A stretch of DNA of 64,000 nt from Norana najaformis (lineage: Eukaryota; Annelida; Clitellata; Crassiclitellata; Hormogastridae), in NCBI GenBank assembly GCA_964023275.1, contig OZ029919.1, positions 2,137,501-2,201,500 of the forward strand, in the 5' to 3' direction. The position numbers and the translations under genes are program-made. The notes under the pieces were generated by a model. That model worked only from the letters and a program-made list of their open reading frames with translations, was not told where the DNA came from and ran no database searches. Shown here piece after piece: positions 48,728-60,103 of this stretch (the first letter of the stretch is position 1; each line of letters opens with the position of its first letter).

Positions 48728-48762
48728 AATAAAAACGAAGATATGTGGTCTGTGACATTGGC
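48728..48762 (+). terminator. Candidate FOXO poly(A) signal
   Basis: AATAAA at 48728-48733 is followed after about 10 bp by a GT-rich stretch (ATGTGGTCTGTGACATTG), the usual layout of a cleavage and polyadenylation site. Confidence 0.5.
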
Positions 48763-48792
48763 GAATTGTTTCTCTAACCTACTTACATTACC

Positions 48793-48807
48793 TTTATTCT
48801 TTTTATT
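48793..48807 (-). terminator. Candidate SYT1 poly(A) signals
   Basis: Two AATAAA hexamers on the minus strand (807-802 and 798-793 within the 48 kb block) lie at the far end of the U-rich region that follows the SYT1 stop codon, only about 60 bp from the convergent FOXO signal. Confidence 0.35.
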
Positions 48808-50740
48808 TTTACATTACTGTATTATTTCCCAGTTCTGGGACGATGGGCTGGGAGCGCCTCTGATGAGGCTACCTTGAAGCGGCACTTTACAAATTTACGA
48901 TTACCTTTACTTACTACATGCAGCACTCAAGAATTAAGCTGGTGCTCTGTGCCTTGTTTTAAGTAGTGCTATAGAAATGTCGAGATTACGATTACAAAGT
49001 GCTCCTGACTTGATAAGACCACAAACAAAAACCACTGGCAAAACGGAGGCAAACAACGTCCAAGAAGATCATCTTGCAGATTGTATGGCAGAATGTTTAC
49101 CAAAAACAACTTTGATTATTTTGGACATATTTTTTATCACATGACAAAATCAACATCACTCTAGAAAACGATATACCATCCGATACAAAATAGGCGCCTA
49201 GCACGTGCAAATATATCCCAGGTAGAAAAGAATCGTACGTGCAAAATAAATTTTATGCCAACTGGCTTATCACTGGTCACAGAAGGTTTGTTATCACTTT
49301 GCAGATTGGCCCGTTTTCACTGATAAGTTTCACAAAGAAAAGAGTGATAGCGTCTTAAATATGGACTTACTCCAAATTAATCTACACAGAAAATGGACCT
49401 ATTACAACACTGACTACTTATAATAACCACAATGCTAGCATTAAAACCAAATTAATATCAACAACAATATGTAAATAATAATTAGTACATAAAAATAATA
49501 AGTTATAACCTTTTTCAGACTTCAACATATTTTTCAAAAATTAAATATTAAATTCGTTAACAATATGCAACACTTAATTATCTGCATAAATTACAAACAA
49601 TATAATTAACAAGGAGAAACAATCAAGATCAGCTTCTTTTGGTCAGTTTGTCCCAACTTACAAAAAAACAGACTCATAAAGTTCAAGCCTTTTCGCACAT
49701 CGTCCTCATCTGGAATTCTCAGCCATGAAATTTGTGGGACCCGTCACTTTTTCTTATCTCATTTTGCAAACAATCGAAGACTTATCTTTTACACGCTACC
49801 ATTGCTGTTGAGGTAAATTCATAAGTTAGCGCTATATAAATAATCTGATTAGTACTACTATACTAATGATATAATATAATAATAATACTATTAAAATAAT
49901 ATAATAAAACAATAACATGGATTCGTCGTGAACATGCTTTTATCTGATCTGCCACGGTTTGTGGAATGCATGCAAATGGATATACACACAGGACTGTAGA
50001 CTAAACTGCTACTTAATTAGCTAATTACAACAAGTTTCGCCTAATCAACAACATATTGAACGATAAACACTCAACTCTAAGTGGACGACGCAACAATGTT
50101 TACACTAACAAAATTATGGATATCTAACTAATAAACGACACCGGAAACATGTATTTCTCCACATTAAATCTGAAAATTATGAAACAATTGAGTGACTTCG
50201 TAACGGTATCTTGTGGTCATGAAGACGACGACGATTGCTGTGATAACGGTGATATAAACATACAACAACGCTCGCAATGATAAACACAATTTTACTGATA
50301 AAACGAAAATAATACTTGACGTCACGCTACCCTATTCTGATTACAAAAGTTATCTACACTTTCACCGTATATTTTCTTAATTTTTTTCGCCATAAAACAA
50401 ATATTGGCAAAAACTTATCATCAATCTATGCCCAGCGGCTACGAGATTTGTAGAAGTACGCGTACTCGCACAGATCACATGTATATTAATAGTATATTAA
50501 TATTGATATTCATACTTTCGCTGGTAATTAGCGGCCATAAATATGAATAATATAGTTAATTAATATTCATAAATTATATATACACAATTTTAATATTACT
50601 TACTATTCATGATGTCGTCGATTAATATGCTGTTAAACTCGGATCAAAGATTACATACCAAGAGAGGACACAGCCGCCATATTGCTAATACGCAGCGAAC
50701 ATATTATATTATCTGATGGTCTCTTGATCCCTCGGAGTCA
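48808..50740 (-). other. Probable 3' UTR of SYT1
   Basis: From about 49000 to the SYT1 stop the minus strand is U-rich with no long open frame, like the regions after the FOXO and ANKRD6 stops. It includes a LINE tail at 48925-48998. Confidence 0.4.
48925..48998 (+). mobile_element. LINE 3' tail, diverged copy
   Basis: CTGGTGCTCTGTGCCTTGTT, TAGTGCTATAGAAATGTCGA and GATTACGATTACAA match the family tail. Confidence 0.65.
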
Positions 50741-52942
50741 CTAATTCTTTTCCGGCACCTCCTGCAGCGTGTGCCACTGTGCGATGGGTCTGCGCGGATT
50801 GGCAAGCATGTCGCTCCAGTGCCTCAGCTCCGTTCCCGTGGCTGTGCAGCCGAGGACAACGTGTCCGATTGGGTCCGAGGTTCCAATGCGATCGTAGTCC
50901 ACTACCGTCACGTCCAGCGACACTTTCTAAACAACAGAGTTAAAGATATATATATTCCTCGCTCATCCGCGTGGTAGGACAGTGGCGCCTGCCTGGCAAA
51001 TCCAATTAGTATAAGTAGAGAAAGCGAATTAGAACAACAGCGCCATCTCGCGAATGATATGAGAAAAAGGTAAATTTTGTTGGAGGTACGGAAGGAAGGA
51101 CAGCGATAGGAAAACGATCGCTAACGCGGAGCATCCGAGGCTTTAGTATTTGTTTCCATTGTTTAACGACATCTTATGGCTGTCAGGGCCGTTGACATCG
51201 ACACTGACCTCGCCTTACCTTCAATTTTTCTTTCTACCACCATTTACCCTTTAATATTAGGTTTCAACAGTTTAAAATCTTATGGCATCAAAGGCCGTTG
51301 ACGTCGGCACAAAAATGTTTTCTTACTGTTAGGCATACTATAGCCTTATTTATTAGTTTCCAATGTTAAACGGCATCTTATGGCATCAAAGGCCGTTGAC
51401 GTCCTTTGAAATTTTTAATAGTTTTCACTGTTAAGCACTTACAAAATTACAAGTGGAACACGGCAGTGAATTACCCTTTAATGTTAATATAGAGATATTT
51501 GGCAGTGAGTTACCCTTTAACATTAATATAGAGGTATTTGGCACGTTAAAAAAGGTGTCTTGACGGTCCACTGCTGTTTTCGTGTTTCCAACGCCGCCGA
51601 CGCTAGAGGGGCGTCTTAATTCTGATTTACCTTTATCTGACCCCAATTTATCTTACCTTATTTCACTTCAACTCAGTTCACCTTACCTCACTTTAAATTG
51701 CTTTACTTTACCTTACCTTACATTACTTTATCCTCATTTTATTTGACTTCACTTTATCTTAGTTTTACTCACTTTACCTTACCTTACCTTAAATTAACTT
51801 ACCTGTACCTTATATCACTTCATATTTACACCAATTTACCATAACTTATTTACCATACCACATTTCCCTTACCTAAACTTGTCTTATCTTATCTTGCTTC
51901 ACTTTAACTGACTTTACCTTACCTTCCTTGGTATTATGCAGTATGATGTAATTTATGTGGCGCCGTTCGAATACCTGAATCTGTTCAAAGGCCACCTCGA
52001 ACGTGAACGATTCGTTCCAGTAGGGATTCAGTGTACATTTCTTGATCGTCGACTTCTTCTTCTTGATCCGCTTTCCGTTCATGATCAAAGCCAGCTTCAC
52101 ATAAGGATCTAAAGCATCCAACACTCACAGCTGGATCCAGAGACTATGGGAGACTATACTACAGACTAATTGATACCTGGCCCGATTCACTCGTCATTCA
52201 TTCATTCATTCGGTCATTCCTTCGTTCGCTCGCTAGTTCGTGAATAAATGAATGAATGAAGAAACGAATGAACGAGATATACTCTAACAAACTAACTAAA
52301 TATTGACTTGCTTACTTGCTCACTCACTCAAGCTCATTCTCACTCATGCTAACACACTCGTTCGTTCCTTCTTTTATTCGTTCCTTCCTTCCTTTTCTTC
52401 CCTCCTTCCTCTATTAATCCCTTCCTTCTCTCCCTTCTGACTTAATCTCCTGCATCACTGTGTTATCTAACACACATCAACGAATCTTCACTCGACTATG
52501 TAAAATAATGCTCTGACTGAATGACTGACTTATTGACTGACTGACTTACTTACTGAGTAGATAGACAAACAGGTGGATAAATGAATGAATAAATAAATTA
52601 ATTAATTAATCAATCAATCAATTAAATGATAAATAATCAATCAGTCAATTAATGGGGATTGCTGGGTGTTGACTGAGGGCCCAGCTGGTCACCTGACAAT
52701 CCTCCGACGTCCATCTTCTTGAGGTTCTTGGCTTCGAGGATGACGACCGTCAGCTTCCCAGCCGTTGGAACGTAACGCAGAGAGAAGCAAATGTCGCCCA
52801 ATCGATTCTCCTGCAACGAAAGAAGGTTCGAGCTTCTCAACTGGCACCACATCATCATAGCAGCCTGAGGATGATGACGACGACAATGACGATGACAGAT
52901 AATGACCAATAGCAGGATCACATAGACAAAAGTCGTTGTCGG

Positions 52943-53005
<63 letters not shown>

Positions 53006-55935
53006 GACGGAATATCAACTAGAAACATATTAACTTGTAACAGAACTTCAAAAAATGTAAATCTTACAGCTACAAGGTATTGACCACAGATATTCGACGG
53101 GGCGCTACATAAATCTCCAATGTTTCCGTGAAGCTACGCCCAGCTACTTCGTCGGTCCCTGTACCTTTTCCTCGGACTCTGGACTGGTCAGGTCTCGCCA
53201 CTCCTCGACGACTCTTCCGAGGTCGACTGAGTTGAGTGGGACGAGGACTTGACCGATCTGGTCATGCTTTGAGAAACGATCGAAGTCGTAGACAGCGAAG
53301 ACCAGAGTCTTCGACCCAATCTCCGCATAGGGGACCTGAAAACATATAGCGCTCTGTATCGTAATGTAACATAACATAGCATAACATAGTATAGCATAGC
53401 ATAACACAGCATAGCTATACTAATCTAATCTAAAAACTTCTATAGCGCCACTGTAATAATCAGTCGATGGTCGCTGCTAAACAAAGTCATTGTCCAAGCC
53501 AAATTCCATGGTGAATCCAGGTCGAAAAGCCAGAGAGGAGTTCAGAAGTCACAGAGACAGCCTACGGAGGAAATGAGTTCAGGAAAAGATAAGTTTCAAG
53601 TAGCATAGCATAGCATAACATAGCATAACACAGCATAACATAACATAACATAACATAACATAGCATAGCATAACATACCATTACATAACATACGGTAGCA
53701 TAACATGGCATAGCATAACATAACATAGCATAACATAGCATAAAATAGCATAACATGGCATAACATAGCATATAACATAACATAGTACAACAACGTCACA
53801 TAACATTACATATCATAACATCACATACCATAACACAGCATAAGATATCGCGGAGTTTCTATAGAAGTGTATAAATGTGTGACCTTCACCTTAATAACCT
53901 CCAGTAGCAACGGCCGCAGCAAACAACATCAGCATCAATTTTTACCGCTTTCTCTGAAGGCCTGATTTTTCTTCTAGGGTCTGACCTTGAAGACGAAGGT
54001 CTCGTTGAAGACTGGATTCAAGGTCTTCCGGTGGACCTTCGTCTCGTACTTCTTCTTCTTGTCCGGAAGAATGAAGACCTTGACGTAGGGATCTGAGGTT
54101 CCGGACATGTCCATTCCAGGAAGATCGGACGCCTGGATCACTCCAACTGTCAGCTGAGAGAAAAGGACACACAGACGATTAAGACTGACGAGCCCGGTTG
54201 GTAGTAAGATTATCAGACGGTGATAGCGGTGGTTATGGTGGTGGTGTTCGTTGTTGTGGAAGTGGTGTTGGTGGTGTTGGTTGTGTTGGTGGTATTGGTG
54301 GTGTTGGTGGTGTTGGTGATGTTGGTGGTGGTGTTTGTCATGGTGGTGATAGTGGTGCTGGTGTTGGTGGTGTTAATAAAACCCTAATATTAAACAAGCT
54401 GAGTGGCTGAGCTGAGTACCTCTGACTTCTGGAAATCGTAATCCATGGAGAACTGGAGTTTTCCCAGCTTCACTTCCTCCTTAGCACTTTCGGCGTCTTC
54501 GTTGTCCTCCATGTTGCCTTCCAGCTGCTCCAGATCCGGTTGAACCTTCAGTTCCAAGACACAACGCGTTTCTCAGTCCACGGATATATTGATACTGATC
54601 CAATTTATGCATTTAGTAAGCCTGATAACTGCAAAATCAGGCCTATAAATTGCAAGAGATAGGCCTATGAATTGTAATAGGTTGGTCTATGCCAGAGGAT
54701 TGCTTATTAACTGCTGTAGATTGGACTATGAATTGCAATAGGTATTCCCAGGTAATTAATTAGTTAGTTAATTAATTAACTAATTCATTCATTCATTGGT
54801 TCGTTCGTTCGTTCATTTATTCACTCGTTCGTTCGTCACTCATTCATTTATTCTTTCGTTCATCCTTTCGTTCAATCGTTCGTTTATTCTTGAGAAAACA
54901 TTTTCGGATCCAACCTTTTCTTTCATTGCGTTTCCAAGCATCTGGACGCTCTTGAGATCAACTGCTCCCTTGAGTCCCTTCTTCAGGTCACGACCCTTTC
55001 TGCGCTTCAAACACATCCGGATCAGACATCCGCAGCAGCAGGTGATGATCAGCAGAGCGAGGATGCCGACACACACCGTTGCCCACGGCGGAACTAAACA
55101 ATCACAATCACAAAAGCCACCCAGGTAAGCACAAGTAAACATAAATCTATCCAGGTAAGCAGATATTCATCCTGGTAAGGAAATGTTTATCCAGGTAAGC
55201 AGATATTCATCCACGTAGACACATATCCATCGAGGTAAGCGAAATTTTATCCTGATACCTACATATCCATCCACGCAAGTACACATACATACACGTACGA
55301 AAACATCCACCAAAACAGACCTAAATAAAATCCATCAAGGTAAGCACACATCAATCCAAGTAAACACGACATTATTTCAGAGCCTGGTCAACACCACAGA
55401 TCTGAAAGAGCAGATCTGGGGGAGGGGGTATGCCGACTATAACACTCCCAACTGAGTTGGGAGGAGGCATGGTAAGCGGCGCCTCTCTGGATCGGCCCTC
55501 GTGTCACCGGTAGCAACCGGAAAGCGCTTTCCCTAGACTCCCTAATCAGTCAAGTGGTGGCGGCTTTCAACATGGCAACGCAGGAAATCCGACCCGTCTT
55601 TCAATCTTGAAACAGTTTGTGTTTCCGTAAAGCGCCTCGATTCGCTGCGCACACAGAAGATTAAAGAGGGACGCCTACGCATTGGACGAAAGGGCAATCA
55701 ATCCAAGAGTAAAAAGACAGTGCTATGAATCGCCTCTATGTACAGACGGGTACACAGCTATTTAGATACATGGATAGACGGATGGATGGAGGGTAGGGTT
55801 GGATGTATGGAAGAAAGGAAGAAAGGAAGGAAGGACGAGAGGAAGAAAGAAAGGAAGGAAGGAAGGAAGGAAGGAAGGAAGGAAGGAAGGAAGGAAGGAA
55901 GGAAGGAAGGAAGGAAGGAAGGAAGGAAGGAAGGA

Positions 55936-55967
<32 letters not shown>

Positions 55968-56219
55968 CAGAAGAAAAGGAAGAAAGGAAGGAGGGAACGA
56001 ATTAGGAAAACAAAAAGGAAGGAAGGAGAGAAGGGAGGGAGGGAAGGAGGGGAGGATGGAAGAATGAAAGGAAGGAAGGCAGGATTGAATTAAGGAAATA
56101 AGAAAGGAAGAAAGGGAGGGAGGGAGGGAGGGAAGCAAAGAAGGAAGGAAAGAAGGAAGGAAAGAAGGAAGGAAAGAAGAAAGAAAAAATCCAATGGGTT
56201 GCCGAGTATATATATATAT

Positions 56220-56258
<39 letters not shown>

Positions 56259-56576
56259 TTGGTAGAATGGGATATGTTTGACTAAGCGCAGCTGAAAAAG
56301 TCAGTCTCCCTGAGGTGTGACGCCGAGAGATTTCGGAGATTTACATTACACCACCCTGTGTTACATGACATTCTCTTGTATACGATACTTACTTCCGAAG
56401 CGCTCCTCGAGTTCTACGACCAGACTCTCCTTGCTGGTCGACGTGACCTCTGACCCTCTCACTGACGTCACCTCTGACTCTTCAACTGACGTCACCTCTG
56501 ACTCTTCAACTGACGTCACCGCGACCTTTACACTCAGCGGTGTCACTTCCGCTATGTCATCGACTTCTGACGTCAT
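50741..56576 (-). CDS. SYT1: Synaptotagmin-1, calcium sensor of synaptic vesicles, eight coding exons
   Basis: Synaptotagmin-1 sits in the synaptic vesicle membrane and couples calcium binding to SNARE-driven fusion. Exons in order: 56576-56393, 55093-54915, 54545-54420, 54153-53986, 53335-53165, 52810-52693, 52108-51975, 50926-50741; phases fit throughout and give 421 aa, the usual length. Lumenal residues 1-61 contain three to four [12 protein letters not shown] 8-residue repeats. The membrane segment ([19 protein letters not shown]) is near 66-84, ending in a cysteine cluster. A lysine-rich linker and KVQPDLEQ segment follow. C2A (about 148-270) keeps its acidic calcium ligands in [14 protein letters not shown] and [12 protein letters not shown]2B (about 278-405) keeps them in [14 protein letters not shown] and [10 protein letters not shown], plus the KKKKST polybasic strand. 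The C-terminus [11 protein letters not shown] ends it. I chose the ATG at 56576 because it gives family length; frames remain open to 56729 (MSIKKKS). Confidence 0.97.
51149..51430 (+). repeat. Three diverged copies of a dispersed repeat in SYT1 intron 7
   Basis: GTTT(C)CA, TTTAACGACATCTTATGGC and GCCGTTGACGTC-type blocks begin near 51149, 51261 and 51354. The same blocks occur in reverse orientation in the tandem pair at 57237-57480. Confidence 0.75.
51645..51930. repeat. CTTACCTTA-type minisatellite in SYT1 intron 7
   Basis: Degenerate TTACCTTACCTTA/CACTTTA units, similar to the larger array at 57848-58130. Confidence 0.75.
52195..52660. repeat. Short tetranucleotide tracts in SYT1 intron 6
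   Basis: CATTCATTCATT, AATGAATGAATG, CTTCCTTCCTT, CTGACTGA and AATCAATCAATT tracts, each 15-40 bp. Confidence 0.8.
52944..53006. repeat. (ATC)n microsatellite in SYT1 intron 5
   Basis: About 20 ATC triplets between the exons starting at 52810 and ending at 53165. Minus-strand frames running from it into the exon give false poly-Met or poly-Asp extensions. Confidence 0.95.
53355..53840. repeat. ATAGC/ATAAC pentanucleotide array in SYT1 intron 4
   Basis: CATAACATAGCATAACATAG-type units, interrupted at 53420-53595 by a SINE-like fragment (CTTCTATAGCGCCACTGTAA and CAGTCGATGG). Confidence 0.9.
54215..54375. repeat. GGTGTT/GGTGGT repeat in SYT1 intron 3
   Basis: GTTGGTGGTGTTGGT-type triplet repeats, G- and T-rich on the plus strand. 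Confidence 0.85.
54760..54895. repeat. Short tetranucleotide tracts in SYT1 intron 2
   Basis: TTAGTTAGTTAATTAATTAA and TTCGTTCGTTCATTTATTC tracts next to the exon that ends at 54915. Confidence 0.8.
55140..55740. other. SYT1 intron 1, unassigned parts
   Basis: Loose repeats of CATCCA(G/C)GTAAGCA occur every 25-30 bp at 55085-55360. 55400-55740 is a GC-richer unique segment with no recognised gene. Confidence 0.45.
55796..56205. repeat. (GGAA)n array in SYT1 intron 1
   Basis: Nearly pure GGAA from 55842 to 55939, then GGCA to about 55966, then mixed GAAGGAAGGGAGG to 56190, with a (CAGA)n run at 56224-56258. Frames reading it as Lys/Glu/Gly/Arg or Leu/Pro/Ser are artefacts. Confidence 0.95.
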
Positions 56577-56914
56577 ATTTCTTGTTTCCTCCTCGTTATA
56601 TTCGTCACGTCTTACTCTTTGGAGGAGCCACGCAGCCATCCTACAACTGTAATCCATGTTCAACACCTCTAGACATGAAGTATCTATGAGATGATACCCT
56701 TTGGGCAGTGACTTCTTTTTAATAGACATCAGTGCATTATGGGTAAAATCTAAGGTAAAGCATCATTTGGGAAAAACACGTGATACCGGATTTTAAGAGG
56801 TGTGCGCTCCTCATCAGTAAGTAAGTAAGCGAATGAGTAAGTAAAGGTGCCGTATCTTATAGCGTTACTTAGGGGGGGGGGCGTTTATTTCCTGTTCTTA
56901 AGCTCTTGAGTCAT

Positions 56915-57000
56915 GCAGCAATGGACGAATCCCAAGGTCCTGGACACGGGGCCAGTGCATCGCAGGACTTGCCGTTTATTTTCCAGCTTACGTCGGTGCT
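56915..57000 (-). repeat. Diverged relative of the 86-bp repeat
   Basis: On the minus strand AAGTCCTGCGATGCACTGG, CCCGTGTCCAGGACCTTGGG and ATTCGTCCATTGC follow the order seen in the array at 15878-16082. Confidence 0.7.
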
Positions 57001-57150
57001 AAATTGTACTGCTTGGTGACAGATGCACGCGTGCGCAAACAACTTCCCATGCAAGGAGTTTGTACGGAATCCCTCAGCAGGGTCGAATCCTAAACCTTTA
57101 GATCACAAACCCAGAGCACTAACTTAACAGACCACCATATTAGTAAGGTG
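57001..57150 (-). mobile_element. Possible tRNA-derived SINE
   Basis: On the minus strand TGGTGGTCTGTTAAGTTAGT is box A-like and TAGGATTCGACCCTGC is box B-like. The body differs from the three SINE copies above. Confidence 0.45.
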
Positions 57151-57236
57151 TCGCTGACCAGTGTTAACTACTACAAAAGGATCGGTTGTATTAGACACCT
57201 TTAAAACTAGTTCCATTTCTGCTATGTATATTTCAC

Positions 57237-57480
57237 TTGCGTTCTAACTCCGCCACTGCCTCGTCTGGGTGGTAGTGCCAGTCCCAAGCCTGGATAAAGG
57301 AGGAGGGCGACGGCAACGGCTTTTCATGCCATAAGCTGTCGTTAAACTGAGGAACTACTACTAACTCCGCCACTGCCTTGTTTGGGGGTAGTGCCAGTTC
57401 CAAGCCTGGATAAAGGAGGAGGGCGACGCCAACGGCCTTTGATGCCATAAGATGTCGTTAAACACTGGAAACTACTACTG
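57237..57480 (-). repeat. 117-bp tandem duplication of a dispersed repeat
   Basis: TAACTCCGCCACTGCC starts at about 57245 and 57364. Both units share CAAGCCTGGATAAAGGAGGA, GGGCGACG(G/C)CAACGG and ATGCCATAAG(C/A)TGTCGTTAAAC. The distal part matches the three copies at 51149-51430 in reverse orientation. Confidence 0.85.
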
Positions 57481-57847
57481 ATCGTCTGCTTGGGCATATT
57501 CAGAGCATAAGCCTATAATAGCCCTATAGGGTCGACGCTAAAGGTCATCGCAGCCATGTTTATGTCTTTATATTTAAATTTATTTAGTTATTTATGCGCA
57601 GTCTTTTAACAGCTGACTGTGTGTAATAGACTGCTATACGGACAGGTTCAAATTATTGGACCATGTCAGAGGTTTTCTGAACAGCTCTAATGCTGAGGCA
57701 AAATGCGGTAGAACTCGCCAGGGAATCAAAGAGGTTGAGTTCCTTCCATTCTGCTCAGCTGGTTGGAAATACAAACGAATTTGACTAGAAATTGTTTAGA
57801 TGGGGTACAACTCGGGTATAGATCTTCAACTCCAGGAAAACTACATT

Positions 57848-58133
57848 CCTTACTTTATCTTATCTTACCTTATCTTACCTTATCTTGCCTTACCTTGTTT
57901 TATCTTACCTTATCTTATCTTACTTTATCTTACCTTACCTTATCTTGCCTTACCTTATTTTATCTTACCTTATCTTACCTTACCTTATCTTACCTTACCT
58001 TATCTTACCTTATCTTGCCTTACCTTGTTTTATCTTACCTTATCTTACCTTACTTTATCTTACCTTACCTTATCTTACCTTATCTTATCTTGCCTTACCT
58101 TATCTTGTCTTACTTTATCTTACCTTACATTGC
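57848..58133. repeat. CTTACCTTAT minisatellite
   Basis: About 285 bp of 5- and 10-bp units (CTTAC/CTTAT/CTTGC) in patterned order. Three plus frames read it as Leu/Tyr/Pro/Ser and are artefacts. Confidence 0.95.
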
Positions 58134-58313
58134 CAACAGAGTGGCTAGGTGCGATTTGGAGAGGAGGGTAAAGTCCCCCCTTGGTTTCGACCATCGCCCA
58201 CTATGATGCCAGTGTTCCCCACACATTTCTCTCTGCCCACTGGTCGTTCTTACCCTTGTTACCAATCACAGACGGAAACTGATACCTCACCCCGAAAACC
58301 ACAAATCTATTAA

Positions 58314-59050
58314 ACAATCGTAACAAAAGATAACGTTCGCCACTCCGTACCGTTTGGAAACACGACTTCGAAGGCGCAAAATCGGAGACGCAAAATCCTT
58401 GTCGCTTCTAACTCATGTATTAGTCCCACGCCGTTCTTAGTTCTCGTTCCAGTTCCGGAATCAGTTTCAACAGAGAATCGCAGATTCGGCGCAGATGCCA
58501 AACACAGACACCACACGCAGGACGAACAGAAAAAGGACGTCCAGGACGACGAGGAAAACGATGAGGACAGAAAGGGCGATTACGGGAATATCGTATGCAT
58601 GTCCCGCTGCGGATCTACCAACAACAAACTATGGACCGTGTACGCGTTCTGGAACAGTGCCAACACTAGCGATCGTCTGCCAGCGACGATGACGTTGCCG
58701 ATGACGTATGACCGACCCTTCTCTAACGGTTCTCTAATAGCCAGGGCGAAGAAGGAGGGTAACAACATGGGGGCACGTGCGCCGACATACAGAGGTCCGC
58801 GACGAGACTTACTGCGTGTCAAATGCGACGCAGCCGAAAGCCAGTCGCCATTAATAGCCTCGAAGACGATGGCTGGCTACGCGGCCACTCCTCTGGCCAG
58901 CCTGGCACGGATCGATATCCCTCGAGAAGGAGCCGGGCAGCCGGGCAGGCGGCGGCGGGCAGGAGACCGTCGGGCAAAGGCGGCCAATGAAAACGGGCAG
59001 CGGCTGCCCGTCTTATCAAAGCACTACGCTACCAGTGGACACTGGACTAT
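58314..59050 (+). CDS. Long open frame of unknown nature, possible exon
   Basis: After a TAA at 58311-58313 the plus frame stays open for about 245 codons of non-repetitive sequence, then continues into microsatellites to a stop near 59532. The first ATG in frame is at 58599 (MSRCGSTNNKLWTVYAFWNS). Visible features are an acidic/basic segment (DEQKKDVQDDEENDEDRK near 58521-58575), Arg-rich GRRRRAGDRRAK near 58945-58980 and no signal peptide or membrane segment. I do not recognise the protein. Two shorter minus-strand frames also cover the region. It may be a coding exon, part of a transposon, or chance. Confidence 0.3.
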
Positions 59051-59059
59051 ATATATTAA

Positions 59060-59295
59060 TAATATATATAGTCTGTCCACATATATATATATACACACAT
59101 GTATATACATATATACATGTATATATGATTTGTCACACACACCTACACACACCACACACACATACACACACATATACAGATATATATATATTTGTCACAC
59201 ACACATACATACATACATATATATACACATATGTCACACACACACGCGCGCACACACACACATATTATATATATATGATTTGTCACACACACACG
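59060..59295. repeat. CACA/TATA microsatellites
   Basis: ATATATACACACATG and CACACACACATACAC tracts with three GATTTGTCACACACAC or ATTTGTCACACACAC phrases. Confidence 0.9.
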
Positions 59296-59454
59296 CAGGA
59301 CCTGTATTTTGGGTAAATACATTATTTAGTCGATACGGTTATGTAAGTAATACGAAGTATGGACATTTCGTGCGATTAGTGGTCGAGGCTGCTGACCGAC
59401 GGTGTTTACCTTTTAGACGACGAAGAGGCGCCGCCTCTTGCCGCAGACGGGCAG

Positions 59455-59792
<338 letters not shown>

Positions 59793-59904
59793 ATGGACAG
59801 TCTAACTGTTATTAAGGAACCACAGACGAACGGATGGCTAATGCGACCTATTTGGAATGTCACTGTAGTAAGTATGGTCGTCGAAGTGGTCCAAATACTA
59901 AAAA

Positions 59905-59972
59905 CGATCAAATCCAATCTAATGCCTTCTATGGCGCCGTCATCATAACAACCAAGGCATCAATCGATGGTT
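59905..59972 (-). repeat. Dispersed short element, diverged copy
   Basis: On the minus strand ATCGATTGATGCCTTGGTTG and GGCGCCATAGAAGGCATTAG resemble the family seen at 8950, 30184 and 44281. Confidence 0.5.
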
Positions 59973-60063
59973 GTTTCACGTGATATCGTAATAAAAAGAT
60001 CATAATCCGAGAAACCAAACATCGGGACACCTTAATCGAGATATGAATATGTGGCTGATGAGT

Positions 60064-60064
<1 letters not shown>

Positions 60065-60102
<38 letters not shown>

Positions 60103-60103
60103 C
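60065..60103. repeat. (AAT)n microsatellite
   Basis: About 13 AAT triplets. A LINE-tail-like GACCAGCTTATTCTTGGGCG follows at about 60142. 60170-61150 is otherwise unassigned, with CATCCATCCATC at 60270-60290. Confidence 0.85.

Larger units (their letters stand above)
43621..48750 (+). other. Probable long 3' UTR of FOXO
   Basis: About 5.1 kb of T-rich plus-strand sequence, without long open frames, extends from the FOXO stop to a poly(A) signal at 48728. An earlier AATAAA at 44613-44618 could give a 1 kb UTR. It contains one dispersed element (44281-44335) and decayed tandem repeats near 45885-46075 and 47230-47460. Assignment as one UTR rests on composition and signals only. Confidence 0.5.

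Noticed and set aside
52811-53018. Poly-Asp/poly-Met extension of the SYT1 exon
   Set aside because: Intronic ATC microsatellite; the acceptor CAG before 52810 and phase agreement with the exon ending at 53165 fix the exon border.
57763-58206. Leu/Tyr/Pro-rich open frames
   Set aside because: Three overlapping frames are open because of the CTTACCTTAT minisatellite.
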